NCBI RefSeq assembly: GCF_023973825.1
Contig: NC_090122.1
Coordinates: 1,296,130 to 1,360,129, forward strand
Source: Plasmodium brasilianum
Taxonomy: Eukaryota; Apicomplexa; Aconoidasida; Haemosporida; Plasmodiidae
Length of the DNA: 64,000 bases
Direction: 5' to 3'
Part shown: positions 59,750-64,000 of the stretch, piece after piece
Numbering within the stretch: the stretch's first letter is position 1
How the letters are laid out: each line of letters starts with the position of its first letter
Notes under the pieces: generated by a model
Told to the model about the DNA's origin: nothing
The model's input: the letters and a program-made list of their open reading frames with translations, nothing else
The model's database searches: none
Translations under genes and position numbers: made by a program

Positions 59750-62700
59750 TTAAAATATGTCTGGGGAGTTTGTAAATTGCCTATTTTTTTTGACGACCCA
59801 ATATTTGTTATTAAATAAATACATGTCCTTATCTTTATAAATTGGATCCTTGTTTTTATAAAACCATTTTGGCTGATAAGAATTTTTTTCTCCGTACATT
59901 TTTGAATTTTTTCTTTGTTTATTTTCAAGTCTTTGTTTTTCATTCATAGCAACTTCAATATTTCCATTTTCATAATTTCGTTGATCTGGTCTAAATCTGC
60001 TGTCTGTGCAGGCAATTGCTGCACCATTTAACCTGTCATATTCAGGTGTTATTTCATTTAATTCCACAGTCATATTATTAAATCCGTAATACTGATCACT
60101 ATGTTTTGGTCTTTTTTGTGCTTTCCATACACATACGCCATTTAAATTTTCCATATTATTTTCATAAAATTGCCAATCGAAATTATTTATAAATTCATTT
60201 AATGTATTTCGATTAAAATGTTTTAAATTTTCTGTTCCATCCTCATTAAAGAAGTATGTACTATATTCTTGCCTTTTCATATTTTTTACATAGGCTATGT
60301 AAATTTCTTGTGACCATTTTCCGTATATATAAAAAATAGCATTTTTAAATCTATCACATACTATTCCTCTTACTTTGTGTATTTCTTTATCAAACCATCC
60401 TTTTCTTATATAACAAACAATTGAAAAATCACCATTATTATGATTTCTAATTAGTATATTCCCATGTAATTCCACCCATAATTTTCCAAATATTATGTTG
60501 TGAATTATCATGTTAGCTCTTTGATATGTATAATGTTCATGTCCATATTCAATTTTGTCTTCCTTTTTGCTGCTCTTTATATTTCTCCCTTGCTCTGTTT
60601 TTAAGTAATTACAATTTTCTGTTCCCCATTTATCCGTATTGTCATCTTCGAGAACTTCAATATTTTCATTACTTTTCAAATTATTTAAATGATTATTTTT
60701 TTTTATTTTATTATCGTCCATATTGATGTATGCTCGATATTCACTGTCTACTCTCCTCATAGAGTCTGCTCCTTTTTTATTTTCTCCTAAAAAAACAAAA
60801 GATTCTTGAGTGTCACAATTAGGTGTAGAATTATTATTACCATTATGGAGAGTGCTATGTGTAACACTAATATCGTTTTCCATTTTAGAGTAATCCTTGG
60901 TTCTTTTCTCATTTTCATCTATGTGTGCTTCATTACCATCACCATATTCGTCAACAATGTCATATTTTTTTCTATTTTTTACCTCGCTTCGACTGTTCGT
61001 GGTATCTTTTTCATTTTGCGTACTTCCGCTTACAGTTACGCTTCCAATTCCAATTCCTGTTCTACTCCCACTCTCACTCGAAGCGCTTTTCTTCTTATAC
61101 TTGAGTATAAGATGACTTGCCCCGGGTATATTTACCTCCACTGATTTTCCTAAAATTTGTACGTTAACAATTATACTAGCAAAGTTCTCCATATATTCAT
61201 TATGACAATGATATGCAGTAATAGGAGGATGATGAACAACCTGCTCTGATATGAAATAGAATTTTCGATGAGTCAATTCATACGTTTCACCTAATAATGG
61301 ATTGAATGGTTTAAACGTTCGACCAATTACAGATGCGTATGGAGATATAGTAAAAGCTGTTACAAATGCTAGTCTGCTTGTACTTTCTACTTCATTCGAT
61401 GCATATTTTAATAAATAAATATACTGAAAATCTTCAGCTAGTCTTTGAAGAAATGAAGAGGGTTCATTCAAATATATTGGCATACCTATACGAGAGAGAT
61501 CTTTGCCTATACAATCTTTTAGTAATGACCACATACTTATTTTTATATCCGTTCTAGGACTTGGTAATTTTTTTCTTCTTTTAATTGTTTTATCTGTATA
61601 AATATCTATTTTCCTAAAATTTAACGATTTGACATTTTTCGCCTTGCATAAAGAAATTAACATATAGCCTTCATCTTCATAATTACAACAGTCACCCGAA
61701 CTGCTATCTGATTCATCCACGTTTTTTTCAAAACTGTCTTTTTGTGTTTCGCTTTCTTTCCCTTCAGTGGGGTGTTCACCAGGCGCATTCTTCTGCTCAT
61801 CCCTCAACTTATCCATTTTCTCACCCATCTGTTCATCCATTTTCTTATCCGTCTGCTCATCCATTTTCCCATTCATCTGTTCATCCCTTTTCCTATTTCC
61901 CTTTGCCTGATTTTGGTTCTGCTTCTCTTCCTCCCTCAGAGATCCTTTTTCACCTTCCCCTACATTTTCCCCTTTTGTAATTTTTTCGCCTTTTTCACCT
62001 TTTCCAATATTTGCAATATTTGCAATATTTGCAATTTTTCCCTTTGAGTGTTCATTGTACAGTTTTTCCCCAGATGAACACCCGTCCATACTTTTGTACG
62101 AATAATTTTTCTGGTAAAATTGAAGGGGTTCATTGGTACAGGTGGTCTTCATCGATTTTAGTAACTCCTTGTCGTTGTGATTTGTGAATTGCAAAGATTG
62201 ATCTGAGTTGTTCTTTCGTTCCTTTGTCTTGTTTTTATGTAATGAGTTTTTCTTTTTTGCTGGCTCTTCATTAGTAGACAAGCAAAAGGAAGACCTAGCA
62301 GATTTATTCTCATCACTTGAACCACTAGAATCATTTTGTTTTTCATCACAAATGAACTGGTCATCACAATCAAAAAACAAATCATCATCTTCTTCACTTT
62401 CTTGATTATTACAATACAAGTTAAATTTTTCATATTTATTTTTTACTTTGACATTTAACTGATTGAGTGTTTTTTTATCTTGTGATTTTTCAAGAAAATA
62501 ATTTTGTTTCGCTAACAATTTTAATGACTTGTTCATACATTTTGATTGAATATTTTCTTCTTTTAATAACATTTCTGTACAATTAATGTACTTTTCTATT
62601 ACTGAATCGATACAGTATATCGAATTGGAAAGATGAAATAGGAGAGCACCTAAATGTTCATAATTAATTTTATAATTTGGATCTGATTTTATTTTATTTA

Positions 62701-63727
62701 CAACTTGTTTGGCTTCATTATACTCTGAATTTTTTATTAAATCTCTTGTAATTTCTTTTAATGATACAATATTTTCCATTAAACAGAGTGTTGGACTTTT
62801 ATCTTCAAAATCAGTAGAGCTTATGAATAATTCATCTAAATTAATTTTGTTAGTACCACTTAATCTTGAGAAGTTTTTTTCTGATTGATCAAGGGATGTA
62901 CAAGAGGTTCGTCTATCCACTTTTTCCATCTTCTCCTGATCTTCCTCGATACAACCAGAATTGTGCTCACTGTGCAAATTAGAATTATCACTATTGTTAC
63001 GGTTAATATTGTTATGACTGTTTTGATCATCTTCCTTATGGCTACTAATCCTGTTACTACCACTTGCATTCCTAGCCTTTACATTGGTAACTTCCCCGAT
63101 GGTCTTACTTTTGCTAAAATCGTTTGTGCTCTTTATGAGTTTTCTCAAAAATTCCGAGTTTGTGGATGTATTAAATGTATTGACATTTATAAATGCTTTT
63201 TTATTATAATTCCCATGTAAATAATTTAACTGAGCCTTTTTAAATGATATATACCACTTATGTTTATCTTCTGGATAATCCGCTTTTAAATATAATATCC
63301 CTTGTTCACTTGTATCTATTTCAAAATGTAATGGATCATCAGGACATACTCTGATTTTACAGTGTGATAATACAAACGTTTCTTTTGTAGGGGAATATTT
63401 ATCGATGGAGTACCTTAGAATTCCATTTTCTAATACAAAATATCTTGGTCTATAGCTTCCTATAATGTTTGTCCATTTGTTTAACCATCCTTCATGTATT
63501 ATTCTTTTATCTCTATTATACCTTTTTGTTTTTTCTTCATAATATTTTCTGTCTCTACTGCTATTAGCATTCTGTAAATTCTGCACGGTATGCAAGCTGT
63601 TCAAGTTGTGCACGTTCTGCACACTATGAGCATTACTATTGTTTATGGTATTATCGGACGAGTTACTATTAAGGGAATTTTTTTTTTCACTGAATAGTCT
63701 TAAATTTAAATATTTCCCTCCCAACAT
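59750..63727 (-). CDS. OSBP: Oxysterol-binding protein-related protein (PH plus ORD)
   Basis: Single-exon gene of 1325 residues. ORPs move sterol and phosphoinositide between membranes at contact sites. Seen: a PH domain at about residues 75-168 (IIHEGWLNKWTNIIGSYRPR, RYFVLENGILRYS, ending with the conserved Trp in HKWYISFKKAQL); a low-complexity linker with Gly/Lys/Glu repeats (61750-62050); and an oxysterol-binding domain from about residue 725 (MWSLLKDCIGKDLSRIGMPI, NEPSSFLQRLAEDF), with the fingerprint EQVVHHPPITAYH near 827, NPLLGETYEL before it, and the C-terminal DRFKNAIFYIYGKW and DSRFRPDQRNYENG. The HHPP pair is intact, so ligand binding is expected. The domain is split by an insertion of roughly 200 residues after IPGASHLILKYKKK, which is unusual for an ORD. 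No clear FFAT motif was picked out. Confidence 0.95.
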   Translation of the reverse strand: MLGGKYLNLRLFSEKKNSLNSNSSDNTINNSNAHSVQNVHNLNSLHTVQNLQNANSSRDRKYYEEKTKRYNRDKRIIHEGWLNKWTNIIGSYRPRYFVLENGILRYSIDKYSPTKETFVLSHCKIRVCPDDPLHFEIDTSEQGILYLKADYPEDKHKWYISFKKAQLNYLHGNYNKKAFINVNTFNTSTNSEFLRKLIKSTNDFSKSKTIGEVTNVKARNASGSNRISSHKEDDQNSHNNINRNNSDNSNLHSEHNSGCIEEDQEKMEKVDRRTSCTSLDQSEKNFSRLSGTNKINLDELFISSTDFEDKSPTLCLMENIVSLKEITRDLIKNSEYNEAKQVVNKIKSDPNYKINYEHLGALLFHLSNSIYCIDSVIEKYINCTEMLLKEENIQSKCMNKSLKLLAKQNYFLEKSQDKKTLNQLNVKVKNKYEKFNLYCNNQESEEDDDLFFDCDDQFICDEKQNDSSGSSDENKSARSSFCLSTNEEPAKKKNSLHKNKTKERKNNSDQSLQFTNHNDKELLKSMKTTCTNEPLQFYQKNYSYKSMDGCSSGEKLYNEHSKGKIANIANIANIGKGEKGEKITKGENVGEGEKGSLREEEKQNQNQAKGNRKRDEQMNGKMDEQTDKKMDEQMGEKMDKLRDEQKNAPGEHPTEGKESETQKDSFEKNVDESDSSSGDCCNYEDEGYMLISLCKAKNVKSLNFRKIDIYTDKTIKRRKKLPSPRTDIKISMWSLLKDCIGKDLSRIGMPIYLNEPSSFLQRLAEDFQYIYLLKYASNEVESTSRLAFVTAFTISPYASVIGRTFKPFNPLLGETYELTHRKFYFISEQVVHHPPITAYHCHNEYMENFASIIVNVQILGKSVEVNIPGASHLILKYKKKSASSESGSRTGIGIGSVTVSGSTQNEKDTTNSRSEVKNRKKYDIVDEYGDGNEAHIDENEKRTKDYSKMENDISVTHSTLHNGNNNSTPNCDTQESFVFLGENKKGADSMRRVDSEYRAYINMDDNKIKKNNHLNNLKSNENIEVLEDDNTDKWGTENCNYLKTEQGRNIKSSKKEDKIEYGHEHYTYQRANMIIHNIIFGKLWVELHGNILIRNHNNGDFSIVCYIRKGWFDKEIHKVRGIVCDRFKNAIFYIYGKWSQEIYIAYVKNMKRQEYSTYFFNEDGTENLKHFNRNTLNEFINNFDWQFYENNMENLNGVCVWKAQKRPKHSDQYYGFNNMTVELNEITPEYDRLNGAAIACTDSRFRPDQRNYENGNIEVAMNEKQRLENKQRKNSKMYGEKNSYQPKWFYKNKDPIYKDKDMYLFNNKYWVVKKNRQFTNSPDIF

Positions 63728-63809
63728 TGTTTTTGCTCGAGCTTGTTCATTATTTTTTGTTTCTCAGAATTGGCAAGAAACAAAAAAATATATATATACA
63801 CATATATAT

Positions 63810-63845
<36 letters not shown>

Positions 63846-64000
63846 ATATATATGTGTATATATACGTATACTTATATTTCTGTGTTTGGGGGGATACGTT
63901 TCTAGGTTTGTGCATTCGTGCCTTTTGTGTGTAAATAAATTTAAGTCTTTCTTCGTGCAAACAAATTTAAGCCTTTCTTCGTGTAAACAAATTTAAGCCT
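63728..64000. other. OSBP upstream region with (TA)n microsatellite
   Basis: The 273 bases upstream of OSBP hold TA and TATACACA units (63789-63866) and, at the right edge, a repeated caaatttaagcctttcttcg unit (63941-64000, about 27 bases, two to three copies). No gene is visible. Confidence 0.7.

Overview
The window is a gene-dense stretch of a malaria-parasite (Plasmodium) nuclear chromosome. The evidence is strong A+T bias, long poly(dA:dT) tracts, (TA)n and (TATG/TACA)n microsatellites between genes, short phase-consistent GT-AG introns, Asn/Lys/Asp-rich proteins with in-frame minisatellites, and a eukaryotic gene set that includes flagellar and organelle-type proteins. I see no bacterial, viral, subtelomeric-family or transposon genes. 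The species cannot be fixed by reading alone.

Layout, left to right: the 3' end of a multi-exon gene (14-1059, +); a six-exon TRM13 tRNA methyltransferase (1774-5235, +), tail to tail with a long SMC1 cohesin ATPase (5566-10851, -); a 2.5 kb divergent spacer holding a possible 59-residue two-exon gene (12100-12367, +); the PF16/SPAG6 axonemal armadillo protein (13410-15531, +); a large repeat-bearing, probably organellar helical-repeat protein (16428-20606, +); an RNPS1-like RRM protein (21275-21814, -); a CLPTM1-family membrane protein whose reading frame breaks at a poly-A run (23814-25771, -); a six-exon coiled-coil protein, possibly of the dynein regulatory complex (27393-30078, +); an unknown protein (30302-31744, -); a two-exon 1727-residue unknown protein (32456-37817, -); a possible small spliced gene (38468-38952, +); a small Asn/Met-rich protein ending in CC (39655-40446, -); a 4.5 kb divergent spacer; a giant Kelch-repeat protein, also frame-broken at a poly-A run (44903-55728, +); a cluster of small exons that read like a HORMA-domain (Mad2/Rev7-like) gene (about 55932-58314, +); a small two-exon gene (58326-58717, -); and an oxysterol-binding protein with PH and ORD domains (59750-63727, -).

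The genes are mostly ordinary housekeeping and cell-cycle or gamete functions: tRNA modification, cohesion, mRNA splicing, flagellar axoneme and lipid transfer. They are not arranged as a pathway. The most interesting material is between and at the ends of the obvious genes: several short spliced ORFs in the supposed spacers, and two independent frame breaks at poly-A runs that would each be repaired by exactly one extra A.
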